From Dehalococcoidia bacterium (lineage in GTDB: Bacteria > Chloroflexota > Dehalococcoidia > UBA2979): 64,000 nt of DNA. Position numbers and translations under genes: made by a program. This document shows, in pieces, positions 18,657-27,237 of the stretch; the first letter of the stretch is position 1; the number at the start of each line of letters is the position of its first letter. Under the pieces are notes generated by a model. The model saw only the letters and a program-made list of their open reading frames with translations, was not told the origin of the DNA and did not search any database. The stretch covers positions 1-64,000 of the forward strand of contig JANQNP010000128.1 of the NCBI GenBank assembly GCA_028279505.1. The letters run 5' to 3'.

Positions 18657-18814
18657 CGCCGGGCCGGCGCGCTCCGCTCAGCGCCCGAGCTTCCCTCTTC
18701 GGCCAGGTCGCCGCGTTCCGTAGTAGAGAACCTCCTCAAGTTCCTACGAAGAGACGCCGATGATTCTGCGAGTCGTGGTGCGCCCCCGTGGTCGCACGGC
18801 GACTGGCATGGACG
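18657..18814. other. Upstream region of the riboswitch transcript
   Basis: No gene seen. It holds a weak inverted repeat (CGTAG at 18722 and CTACG at 18744) and a GTGCG/CGCAC hairpin close to 18780-18798. The promoter for the riboswitch RNA should lie here, but no convincing -35/-10 pair stands out. Confidence 0.4.
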
Positions 18815-18892
18815 CTCGCCGATAAGGGCAAACCCGTCGAAAGGCGGGGACGCAAAGGTACGGGCCTAACCCTCGCGGGAGAGATACGGCCG
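18815..18892 (+). promoter_or_regulatory. Cyclic-di-GMP-I (GEMM) riboswitch aptamer
   Basis: The conserved GEMM-I landmarks occur in order: GGGCAAACC (18826-18834), a six-pair stem closed by a GAAA tetraloop, GGGACGCAAAG (18847-18857), then a second arm opening with GGGCCTAA (18862-18869). Spacing agrees with the V. cholerae Vc2 aptamer. It lies upstream of a leader ORF and a 1087-aa secreted beta-helix protein. Variant GEMM aptamers can prefer cGAMP, so ligand choice rests on one or two core bases. Whether it acts on termination or on ribosome access is not resolved: the next SD (GAGGAA) begins only about 14 nt after the aptamer. Confidence 0.85.
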
Positions 18893-18919
18893 CCGACCCA
18901 CCGAAGAGGAACGTTCTCG

Positions 18920-19009
18920 ATGTCCCCACGACCGAAGATCCACGCGCCGCGCGCGGCGTGTGATTGGCTGTGTTCGCCTTCGTCGACGGCCTCGGCGGTG
19001 CGATCGTGA
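18920..19009 (+). CDS. 29-codon leader ORF between riboswitch and beta-helix gene
   Basis: ATG 18920 with AGAGGAA nine bases upstream, the best SD between the riboswitch and the large gene. It encodes 29 residues beginning MSPRPKIHAPRAACDW and ends with TGA at 19007-19009, overlapping the GTG at 19006 as GTGA. The peptide has no recognisable domain, so the ORF probably serves to load ribosomes onto the weakly initiated downstream gene. It includes a GC-rich dyad at about 18942-18961 that could pause translation or hide the downstream start. It may instead be fortuitous if the large gene starts at TTG 18964. Confidence 0.5.
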   Translation: MSPRPKIHAPRAACDWLCSPSSTASAVRS

Positions 19010-22000
19010 GCCGCGTGACGGCGCGCGCGCGCGCCCTGGGCGCGCAGCCCTGGCACCTGGCCGCGCTCGCGGTCGTGTTCGCGACACTCGCCCTCGTCGC
19101 CGCTCGGCCGGCCGACGCGGGGAGCGGCTCGCTGTTGGTCAGCCCGAACCCGGACCGCAGCGGGGCGACGGCGCTCGACGGCGCCACCGTCTCCGGCACT
19201 GCGTACGTGTTCCTCTCGACCGGTGAGAACGTCAAGCGGGTGGTCTTCGCCCTCGACGGATCCGACACCATCGTCGAGAACATCGCCCCGTTCGACTTCG
19301 CGGGCACGGACAAGCCGCTCGCGAATCCGTGGCCGTCGTCGTCCGTGAGCGACGGCGCCCACACCATCTCCGCCGCGGCCACCCTGGTCGGCGGCGGTGG
19401 CTTCAACGTCAGCGCCACCTTCACGGTGGACAACGCCCCCGAGGCGCCAGCACCCCCGGCCGGTGGCGACGCCTCACTGCTCGTCAGCCAGTCCCCCGAC
19501 CGCTCCGGTGCGACACCGCTCGAGGGCGGGACGCTCTCCGGCGACGCCTACGTGTTCCTGCAGACCGGCGAATCCGCCTCGCGCGTGGAGTTCTCCCTCG
19601 ACGGCGCGCTCCACTGGACCGAGAACGTGGCCCCCTACGACTTCGCGGGCACGTCGGGCGGCAGCCCTACGGCGTGGTCGACCGCGAGCATCGACGACGG
19701 CAGCCACACCATCAGCGCCCGCGTCGTGCGAAACGGCGCCAGCGACATCACCGTTTCCGCCTCCTTCACCGTCGCCAACGACGGCGAAGCGGGCGACGGC
19801 GACGACGCCGGCGATGGCAGCCCGTCGCCCACGCCGACTCCCGAGGTGGAAGCGCCCACCGGCCAGCTCCTCGTGAGCGGCTCGGCGGACCGCGCCGGCG
19901 CATCCGCGCTCGGCGCCGCCCCGCTCGCCGGCGACGCGTTCGTCTTCCTCAGCTCGAACGCCGAGCTCAGCGAGGTGCGATTCCGCCTCGACGGCTCGTT
20001 CGTCCGCACCGAGCGGCTGACGCCGTTCGACCTCGGCGGCACGCGACAGAACGGCTCCGCGAACCGCTGGGACACCACCGGCGTCGCTGACGGCCAGCAC
20101 GTGATCGAGGCGACGGCGACCACCGTCTCCGGCGCGTCGTTCACCGTGAGCGCCTCGTTCAGCATCGACAACGACCCCGTCGAGCACGGCGAGTCCGGGG
20201 TCGAGACGACCTCCGAGGACCCGCCGGCCGACCGCAGCGTCGCGCTCTTCGTCAGCGACGCCGCCGACCGCGGCGCCGCCCGGCTCCTGGGTGACGACCC
20301 GCTCGCGGACGAGGTGTACATCTTCGCCGTGCCGAGCGACTCGGCGCAGCGCGTGCGCTTCTACATCGACGCCGACCAGCAGCCGCTGCCGGTCCGCACC
20401 GAGCAGCTCGCCCCGTTCGACCTCGGTGGCACCGCCTCCAACGGCAACGCCCGCTCTTTCGACGTGTCGACGCTCGACGAGGGCGATCACACCCTCCTCG
20501 CCGTCGCGGAGTTCGCCGACGGCGAAACCGCCTCGCTCGAGGTCGTCTTCACCGTCGAGCAGCCCGAGGCGCTGCCCGACACGAACTACAACCTGCTCGT
20601 CAGCGACTCGCCGAACCGCGTCGGCGCGGTGGCGCTGAACGGCGCGGCCCTCGAGGAGGCGGCGTACATCTTCGTCTCGCCGGCCGACCACGTCAGCAAG
20701 GCGACCTTCTACCTCGACAGCCCCGCCCAGTCCTCGGCGGACCGGGTCGACAGCTCGGCGCCGTTCGACTTCGTCGGCGGCAACGCGAGCACGGCCCAGC
20801 CACTCAACGTCGACGACCTGGCGCCCGGCGAGCACTCGCTCACCGTCGTCCTCACCCGGACGAACGGCACCACGGTCGACGTGAACGCCACCTTCTCGGT
20901 TGGCGACAGCGCCCTCCCGAACGGCGCGATCCTGATCGAGACGGACGACAACGCCGCCCAGATCGCATCGCAGCACGGCCCGGGCACCACCTTCGTGTTC
21001 GAGCCCGGCGTGCATCGAGGGGTCTCGATCGCGCCGCAGAGCGGCGACACCTTCCTCGGCCAGCCCGGGGCGATCCTCAGCGGCGCCAAGGTCCTCTCCA
21101 ACTGGAAGAGCGGCGGCGGCTACTGGTACGTCGGTGGCCAGACCTCGGAGCTCACCGGCTCCGGTGGCTGCATGTACTTCTCGGACGGGACGCGCTACGA
21201 CGCCTGTAAGTACCCGGAGCAGCTCTTCGTCGACGGCGAGACCTGGTGGCAGGTGACCAGCATCAGCCAGCTCAGCCACGGCCGCTGGTACTTCGACTAC
21301 AACGCTGACCGTGTCTACATCGGTGGCAACCCGGCGGGACGCCTGGTGGAGCTCAGCACCACCACGAGGGCGTTCCACGGCACCTCCAGCGGCGTGACGA
21401 TCAGTGGTCTGGTCATCGAGAAGTACGCCAACCGAGCCCAGACCGGCGCGATCGACGGCGGCGGCACGACCGCCTGGACCGTCAGCAACAACACGCTGCG
21501 TCTGAACCACGGCTTCGGGCTGCGCATCGGCAACCGGATGCAGGTGTCGAACAACCACGTGCACCACAACGGTCAGGTCGGCATGGGCGGCATCGGCGAC
21601 GACGTCCTCGTCGTCGGCAACGAGATCGCCTGGAACCACACCGGTGGCTTCCTCCACGACTGGGAGGCCGGCGGCACCAAGTTCGTGCTGACGAACCGCC
21701 TCGTGTTCCGCGACAACTGGGTCCACAACAACGATGGACGTGGGTTCTGGGCGGACATCGAGAACATCAACATGCTCGTGGAGGACAACCTCGTCGAGTA
21801 CAACTTCAAGGGCGGCATCGTCCACGAAGTCGGCTACTCGGCCGTCATCCGCGACAACGTCTCGCGCTACAACGGTCACGGCTTCGGACGCTGGGTCTGG
21901 GGCGGCCAGATCGTCGTCCAGAACAGCTCCGACGTGCTCGTGACCGGCAACGACGTGACCGTGTCCGCCACCGAGGGCGGGAACGGGATCACGATCGTCA

Positions 22001-22269
22001 ACCAGAACCGTGGCCAGGGCTCGCTCGGCCCCTACCGGTCCGACCACGTCACGGTGACGGACAACACAATCCGCCACCTGAGCATCGGCGGGAAGAACGG
22101 GGCGCCCGGCGGCTGCAACCAGGTGGACGTGTTGTACGACAACAACACCTACATCGCGCCGGCGCAGTACTTCGAGGTCGGCCGGTTCGAGTGGTGTGGC
22201 GTCTTCGACTTCGAGCAGTTCCAGAACCGCGGCCAGGAGGCGAACGGCACCGCCGTCATCGCCGACTAG
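19006..22269 (+). CDS. Secreted protein with five Ig-like repeats and a parallel beta-helix domain
   Basis: A 1087-aa exported protein. GTG 19006 gives a clean signal peptide (basic n-region, hydrophobic LAALAVVFATLALVAA, cleavage near ADA-G). Five repeats of roughly 115-130 residues follow, starting near 41, 155, 285, 411 and 527, each opening LLVS.S.DR.GA and containing APFDFAGT-like strings; they look like bacterial Ig/CBM-like modules. From about 640 to the end lies a right-handed beta-helix paralogous to the lipoprotein just upstream (shared GRWYFDY, NHGFGLRIG, EAGGTKFV). No LPXTG or membrane anchor is seen. Expression is predicted to be under c-di-GMP control. Likely role: binding or modifying the extracellular polysaccharide. 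Confidence 0.85.
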   Translation: MSRVTARARALGAQPWHLAALAVVFATLALVAARPADAGSGSLLVSPNPDRSGATALDGATVSGTAYVFLSTGENVKRVVFALDGSDTIVENIAPFDFAGTDKPLANPWPSSSVSDGAHTISAAATLVGGGGFNVSATFTVDNAPEAPAPPAGGDASLLVSQSPDRSGATPLEGGTLSGDAYVFLQTGESASRVEFSLDGALHWTENVAPYDFAGTSGGSPTAWSTASIDDGSHTISARVVRNGASDITVSASFTVANDGEAGDGDDAGDGSPSPTPTPEVEAPTGQLLVSGSADRAGASALGAAPLAGDAFVFLSSNAELSEVRFRLDGSFVRTERLTPFDLGGTRQNGSANRWDTTGVADGQHVIEATATTVSGASFTVSASFSIDNDPVEHGESGVETTSEDPPADRSVALFVSDAADRGAARLLGDDPLADEVYIFAVPSDSAQRVRFYIDADQQPLPVRTEQLAPFDLGGTASNGNARSFDVSTLDEGDHTLLAVAEFADGETASLEVVFTVEQPEALPDTNYNLLVSDSPNRVGAVALNGAALEEAAYIFVSPADHVSKATFYLDSPAQSSADRVDSSAPFDFVGGNASTAQPLNVDDLAPGEHSLTVVLTRTNGTTVDVNATFSVGDSALPNGAILIETDDNAAQIASQHGPGTTFVFEPGVHRGVSIAPQSGDTFLGQPGAILSGAKVLSNWKSGGGYWYVGGQTSELTGSGGCMYFSDGTRYDACKYPEQLFVDGETWWQVTSISQLSHGRWYFDYNADRVYIGGNPAGRLVELSTTTRAFHGTSSGVTISGLVIEKYANRAQTGAIDGGGTTAWTVSNNTLRLNHGFGLRIGNRMQVSNNHVHHNGQVGMGGIGDDVLVVGNEIAWNHTGGFLHDWEAGGTKFVLTNRLVFRDNWVHNNDGRGFWADIENINMLVEDNLVEYNFKGGIVHEVGYSAVIRDNVSRYNGHGFGRWVWGGQIVVQNSSDVLVTGNDVTVSATEGGNGITIVNQNRGQGSLGPYRSDHVTVTDNTIRHLSIGGKNGAPGGCNQVDVLYDNNTYIAPAQYFEVGRFEWCGVFDFEQFQNRGQEANGTAVIAD

Positions 22270-22294
22270 CCCCGGCTCTCCCCCGAGCCTCCGC

Positions 22295-22322
22295 GACAGC
22301 GGGCCCCTCCGGGCCCGCTGTC
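22295..22322 (+). terminator. Strong hairpin terminator after the beta-helix gene
   Basis: Perfect 12-bp stem (GACAGCGGGCCC / GGGCCCGCTGTC) with a CTCC loop, 26 bp after the stop codon. It lacks a long T run, as is common in G+C-rich genomes. Confidence 0.7.
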
Positions 22323-22329
22323 TGCGTCC

Positions 22330-22455
22330 GAGGTCGCTCGGACCTCCGACGGCGCAACCTCCGAGGCCGCTCGCCCCATCCGAGGGCGCTCCCAGCGCCG
22401 GCGCTCGCGGCATTCGAGGGCACTCGCCACATCCGAGGGCGGTCGAACCTGTCAC
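22330..22455. repeat. Degenerate short intergenic repeats (TCCGAGGGC family)
   Basis: About five copies of a TCCGAGGnCgcTC-like word spaced roughly 20-30 bp apart lie between the terminator and the HxlR promoter. Similar words recur in the gaps at 30830-30930 and 52527-52580. Function unknown. Confidence 0.5.
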
Positions 22456-22472
22456 AACGCATAGCGACTACC

Positions 22473-22502
22473 TTGTTAAGCAGTCAGTCGCGCGACTATC
22501 CT
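22473..22502 (+). promoter_or_regulatory. Promoter and palindromic operator candidate for hxlR gene
   Basis: TTGTTA (22473-22478) and TATCCT (22497-22502) with an 18-bp spacer. The spacer ends in a perfect 12-bp palindrome AGTCGCGCGACT (22486-22497) abutting the -10 box; GCGACT also occurs at 22464. This placement suits autorepression by the HxlR protein. Confidence 0.45.
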
Positions 22503-22541
22503 GTCGACGCGGCTCCAAGCGGCGGGCAGAGAAGTGGTGGC

Positions 22542-22883
22542 ATGAAGCGTCAGTACGAAACCCAGCAAGGCTGCCCGATCGCCCGCTCGCTCGATCTGGT
22601 CGGCGACCGCTGGACCATCCTCGTCTTGCGTGACCTCCATCGAGGATGCACCCGCTTCGCCGACCTCCTCCGCTCCCTCGACGGCATCTCGCCCAACCTC
22701 CTGTCGGCGCGCCTCAAGACACTCGAGCGGGAAGGCCTCGTCGAGCGCCGCCTCTACAGCGAGCACCCCCCGCGCGCCGAATACGTCCTCTCCGACGGCG
22801 GCCGCGCGTTCGGCCCCGTGCTCCGAGCCATGTACGACTGGGGCACCACCTACCGCGAGGACGCCGCCGCCACGCCCGTCTAG
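22542..22883 (+). CDS. HxlR family winged-helix regulator
   Basis: A 113-aa DNA-binding protein of the HxlR/MarR-like group, generally dimeric sensors of small organic compounds or redox stress. It has the N-terminal Cys (GCPIARSLDLVGDRWTILVLRDL) typical of the family, then the helix-turn-helix (FADLLRSLDGISPNLLSARLKTLEREGLVERR) and wing. ATG 22542 is preceded by GTGGTGG; an upstream frame to 22191 is a shadow of the beta-helix gene and intergenic repeats. It lies 99 bp before the enolase-superfamily gene in the same direction, so it may control itself and that gene. Confidence 0.9.
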   Translation: MKRQYETQQGCPIARSLDLVGDRWTILVLRDLHRGCTRFADLLRSLDGISPNLLSARLKTLEREGLVERRLYSEHPPRAEYVLSDGGRAFGPVLRAMYDWGTTYREDAAATPV

Positions 22884-22982
22884 GCGCCGTCTCTCCTCCT
22901 GCAGCTCCCCGGATCGCCCGACGCGCCCACCCTCGGCACTACCATGCCCCGACCGAGCGCCGATCGACGTGGGGAGCCCAAC

Positions 22983-24131
22983 GTGCCGACGACCATCACC
23001 AAGCTGGCGCACGTCATCGCCCACCCCGGGCGCGGGAAGAACCTGCTCTTCGTTCGCCTTGAAACCGCCGATGGCCTCCACGGCTGGGGCGAGTGCTACA
23101 CGCAGTCCGACCGCGACACCCAGATCGCCGCGCACCTCGATCAGCTTGAACGCTACGTCGTCGGTTGGGACGCGCGGCAGATCAAGCAGTTCACCGACGC
23201 CGCCTACAACGACTTCGCCGCCCGCCGCGGCGCTATGGACTACTACTCCGCGATCAGCGGCCTCGAGCAGGCCATGTGGGACCTCGCCGGCAAACGCGCT
23301 GGCGTGCCGGTCCACGAACTCCTCGGTGGGCGCGTCCGCGACCGCATCCGCGTCTACGCCAACGGCTGGGCCCGCCGCGAGAACCACGAGGCCCTCGCCG
23401 AGAGCGCGCAGGCCATGGTCGAACGCGGCTTCACCGCCATGAAGTTCGACCCCGTCCCGGGCCCCTGGCGCACGCTGATCTCGCGCCAGGACGAAGAGGA
23501 AGCGGTCCGCCGCGTCGCTGTCGTCCGCGAAGCCGTCGGCCCAGACGTCGAGATCCTCGTCGAGATGCACCGTCGCCTCGCGCCTATGCAGGCGATCCGC
23601 ATCGGCAAGGCGATCGAGCCCTACCGCCCCTTCTGGTTCGAAGAGCCCGTCCTCGCCGAGAACATCCCCGCCCTCGCCGAGGTGAAGCGCGAAGTCCCGA
23701 TCCCGATCGTCACCGGCGAGGAGCTCTACACCAAGTTCGAGTTCCGCGAGGTCTTCGAGCAGCGCGCCGCCGACATCCTCAACCCCGACGTCTGCAACGT
23801 CGGCGGCATCCTCGAGCTGAAGGAGATCGCGGCTATGGCGGAGCCGTACTTCGTCGCCATGTCACCGCACAACTACAACAGCACCACCGTCGGCCTCGCC
23901 GCCACCCTCCACGCCTCCGCGACGATGCCCAACTTCCTGATCACCGAGTACTTCGTGAACCTCGAAGACTTCGGCCGCGAAGTCGCCGTCACCCCCTTCG
24001 AGATGGCCGACGGCTACATCGAGGTCCCCACAACCCCCGGCCTCGGCATCGACCTCGACCCGGAAGCCCTCGCCCGCTTCCCGTACCAGCAGTTCCCGCC
24101 TCGAGAGATCGCACGCACCGAAGGTCCGTAG
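22983..24131 (+). CDS. Mandelate racemase/muconate lactonizing enzyme family (sugar-acid dehydratase-like)
   Basis: Enolase-superfamily enzyme of about 382 aa. N-terminal capping domain to about 120, then a TIM barrel with metal ligands in EILVEMH, FWFEEPV and IVTGEEL, and the SPHNYNSTTVG segment holding a late-barrel His. The KFDPVPGPW string after the second barrel strand matches sugar-acid dehydratases (galactonate/gluconate type) better than mandelate racemase or MLE. GTG 22983 is chosen since GGGGAG lies six bases upstream; ATG 22944 would add 13 residues without SD. Probably cotranscribed with the HxlR gene, suggesting induction by its substrate. Exact acid unknown. Confidence 0.85.
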   Translation: MPTTITKLAHVIAHPGRGKNLLFVRLETADGLHGWGECYTQSDRDTQIAAHLDQLERYVVGWDARQIKQFTDAAYNDFAARRGAMDYYSAISGLEQAMWDLAGKRAGVPVHELLGGRVRDRIRVYANGWARRENHEALAESAQAMVERGFTAMKFDPVPGPWRTLISRQDEEEAVRRVAVVREAVGPDVEILVEMHRRLAPMQAIRIGKAIEPYRPFWFEEPVLAENIPALAEVKREVPIPIVTGEELYTKFEFREVFEQRAADILNPDVCNVGGILELKEIAAMAEPYFVAMSPHNYNSTTVGLAATLHASATMPNFLITEYFVNLEDFGREVAVTPFEMADGYIEVPTTPGLGIDLDPEALARFPYQQFPPREIARTEGP

Positions 24132-24137
24132 GCCGGC

Positions 24138-26446
24138 CTAGCCGCAGCGGCCGCCGTGCCCGAACGTGAAGCCGACGGCCGCATAGCGGTAGTCGGGCGA
24201 CCAGCTGATATCCCACCCGTCGGTCGGGAGCACGACCGTGTAGTTGAGGGTGTCGAGGTCGATCAGGGCGCGCGCTCCGAACTGGCCGACTCCGATCTGT
24301 CCATCGGGCGTGAGCGAGAGCCATAACCCACGGTCCAGATAGGTGACGGCACGCGTGCTTCGGTCGAGCACGCCCGTACGTAGCGACGAGAAGTCGCTCA
24401 CCGCGCAGAAGCCGTCGAGCCACGCAACGTGGCTGACGCTTGCGTCGAACGCCCACCCCGGCGCGGATGCCTCGGCTGTCGCGATGTAGGTCGCTTCGCC
24501 GCTCTGCGGGTCGACCTCGTAGATCTCGGTCGTCCCAGACTCGATATGCGGTCCGAGGCTCTCCGACGGGCCACTCTGGTCTTCAGGGGTGGTCGCGATG
24601 AACAGCCCGCCGTCGGCCGCGAGGATCGCCTGATACGCCTCGAATCTCAGCGGCGCCAGGACACCGGTTCGGTCGTGCAGCACGAACTCGCGGGTCCAGA
24701 ACGGATACGCGTCCGGCCCCAGCAGCTCGAGATCGGGTAGCTCCAGGCGCCAGCGTTCACTCTCGGTAGTCGAGAACAGGTCATTCGGATCGATGTCGTC
24801 CGCTGCCGACCACTCGCCGCTGGTGACGTCCAGCCGCCCGTTCGTGTTTTCCCCCATCGGCTGGCGACCGTAGAGGGTGTCGTCGTCCAGCCAGCGGAAG
24901 ATCACGCCCGTCGCAACCAGGCGGCGCTCCCGGGTCTCCAGGTCGAGCACCCAGACCTCCGAGAGATCCGTCGGGGGACCGGCCGTCCAGGCAAATCGCG
25001 TGCCGTCCGGGCTGAAGGCATCGCGAAAGCCGGAGTACCCAGGCCCGAGATTGGTCTCGGTCATCGTCAGCGTGTCGTAGAGGACCACGTCCTCACCGTT
25101 CCACGGCTCGAACGGCGACTCCGGCTCCGCCCCGAGCGAGCGCACCTCGGCTGGCTCGCCGGTCGCGGCTGGCACCTCGAGCTCGCCGATCGTTCGCGCC
25201 GTCCGAGGTGGAGCGACGTACCGCTGCGCGTGCGCGCTGCGCACGTCGGAGATTTCGCCAGCCACGAGGACCGACCCGTCTCGGAGCAGCGTCATCGTGT
25301 GCCCGAACCGCGGCTCGTCCATCTCGCCGGTCGGCGCGAATGTCTCGGTCGACGGGTCCCACAGCTCCGCCGACGTCAGCACCGGCTCGTCGTGGTGTAC
25401 GTCCTGCGCCCCGCCACTTGCGAGGACGCGGCCGTCGCCGAGGAGCACCGCGCTGTGGCTCGACCGCACCTGCAACATCTCCCCGGCGTCTTGCAGCTCC
25501 TCGGTTGTTGGGTCGAACGCCACAGCTCGAGTGGTCGCCGGACCGCTGCCGTGCCCGTTCGGCAACCCGGGCGTGAACTCGGCGCGGTCGTTGCCACCGA
25601 TCAGCAGCACGCGCCCGTCGAGGAGCAGTGTCGCTGTCGGTCGGTCACCGGGCGGTTCCAGATCGAGGAGGCGGAAGCGCCCGTGTTCCGGCTCGTACAG
25701 CTCCAGTGGCCCCGCGCCGGAGATCAGCACCCGCCCGTCCGAGAGCGCGGTCAGCGTATGACCGCTCCGCGGGACGTTGAGGTCGCCGGTGCGCGACCAG
25801 GTTCCGCTTGCCGGATCGAACAACTCGGCTGTTCCGCGCTCCGCCTCGCCGCCGCCGCCCGCGACCAACACCCGCCCATCGGGCAGTAGCGCGGCGCTCC
25901 GAGCCCACCGCCCAAACTGCAGTTCCCCCGTCGGCGTGAAGGTCCCGCTGACCGGATCGTAGATCTCCGCACTCGTGATCCCCGTCCCGTCGAGACGCCC
26001 GCCGCCCGCGATCAGCACCCGTCCGTCATCCAGAAGCGTCGCGGAGTGATGGCTCCGAGGCGTCGTCATCTCCCCGGTCGGTTCGAGCCGCCGGATACCG
26101 GATCGAACAGCTCCGCCGAAGCGCGGACCCCGCCGGGGCTCAGTCTCGAACCGCCCGCGATTAGCACCCGGCCGTCGCGGAGCACCGTCGCGTTGTGCCC
26201 GGACCGCGGTTCGACCAGAGGACCCGTCGAGGCGAAGCTCCCGGCTGCCGGCATCGGCACAGCCGTTGGCGTCGCCGTCGGTTCGCGCGTGACTGCCGGC
26301 GGAGCGGTCGCGCTCGATCCCGGTGTCGCACTCACGGTCGCGCCCGCTGGAGGCTCCGAGGTCGGAGACCCCTCGGACCCGCTCGTACAGCCGGCGAGCA
26401 ACGCCCCCAGCGCGAATCCAGCGACAAGAGCGGCGAACAGCCTCAC
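24138..26446 (-). pseudogene. Kelch-like repeat lipoprotein, split by a frameshift
   Basis: Two minus-strand frames form one protein: 26446-26066 (signal peptide, lipobox LLAGC, Ser/Thr/Pro linker, first kelch-like repeat) and 26069-24138 (six or more repeats of the form SAELFDP.SGTF..TGEM..PR.GHSATLL.DGRVL.AGG, then a WD40/TolB-like C-terminal half with VWVLDLETRERRLV). The first frame runs out at SGGSNRPGR just where LEPTGEMTTPR should follow; losing one base near 26085-26093 explains it. The stop and the ATG of the second frame overlap as ATGA. Could be a sequencing error, a true pseudogene, or a contingency site. Without the break it would be an outer-surface beta-propeller of about 768 aa. 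Confidence 0.75.
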
Positions 26447-26544
26447 GTGACGGCGCCCCCTCTAGTCAGGAACGCGTCAGCTCGCCGAGAAGTTCCTCGC
26501 CCAGCGCCGTGGAGCGCCACCGCCGCTCGGCAGCTAGCTCCGAC

Positions 26545-27234
26545 TCACCACTTGATCGCCTGGCGGTCGCGGAAGATCCCGCCGGTCGGTCCGTCATCAT
26601 CGAGCGTCGCCAGCCACACCGGCGTGTCCGCTCCCTCCTCGACCGACCGGTCCGCGCCAGCCCCGCCCATGCCCGTCTTCACCCAACCCGGGCACGCTGC
26701 GTTCACCTTCACCGCCGGACCGAGCGCCCGCGCCGTCGACACCGTCACCGCGTTCAGCGTCGCCTTGCTGATCGAGTACGCCGCCGGCCCCACCAGCCCG
26801 TCGGCGAACGTTCCGAGGCCAGACGAGACGTTCACGATCCGCCCCCAGCCGCGCTCACGCATCCCGGGCCCGAGCACCCGGATCAACGCGAACGGCGACA
26901 CCGCGTTCACCGTCAGCGACTCCGTCAGCTCCTCGCTCCCGATCTCGAGCGCCGACCCCTCCGTCAGGATCGCCGCGTTGTTCACGAGGATCTCCACCGG
27001 TCCGTGCTTCGCCTCGATCGCGGCCGCCCGCTCGGCGGCCGCCACTGGATCCGCCAGATCCAGCTGCACGCCGACCGCGCCGCCCCCGATCTCCGAGGCC
27101 GCCTGCTCCGCCTGCGCCGGGTCGCGTGCACCCGCCAGCACGCGGATGTCCCCGCGCGCCGCCAGCGCCCCGGCGATTCCGAGGCCGATCCCACGATTGG
27201 CCCCGGTCACCAGCGCGGTCCGCGTCGGGGTCAT
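26545..27234 (-). CDS. SDR family oxidoreductase
   Basis: Classical short-chain dehydrogenase/reductase of 229 aa with cofactor motif TGANRGIGLG (10-19), NNAA, catalytic Ser in NVSSG and YSISK (Tyr and Lys). The motif set is complete, so it should be active; the basic Arg in the glycine-rich turn suggests NADP(H). The early part resembles carbonyl-reductase-like SDRs. Its ATG lies 3 bp after the stop of the upstream VOC gene on the same strand, so both form an operon. Substrate unknown. Confidence 0.88.
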   Translation of the reverse strand: MTPTRTALVTGANRGIGLGIAGALAARGDIRVLAGARDPAQAEQAASEIGGGAVGVQLDLADPVAAAERAAAIEAKHGPVEILVNNAAILTEGSALEIGSEELTESLTVNAVSPFALIRVLGPGMRERGWGRIVNVSSGLGTFADGLVGPAAYSISKATLNAVTVSTARALGPAVKVNAACPGWVKTGMGGAGADRSVEEGADTPVWLATLDDDGPTGGIFRDRQAIKW

Positions 27235-27237
27235 CCG

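Noticed and set aside
19474..22455. 993-codon minus-strand frame opposite the beta-helix gene
   Set aside because: Codon-phase shadow in G+C-rich DNA; low-complexity composition and no domain.
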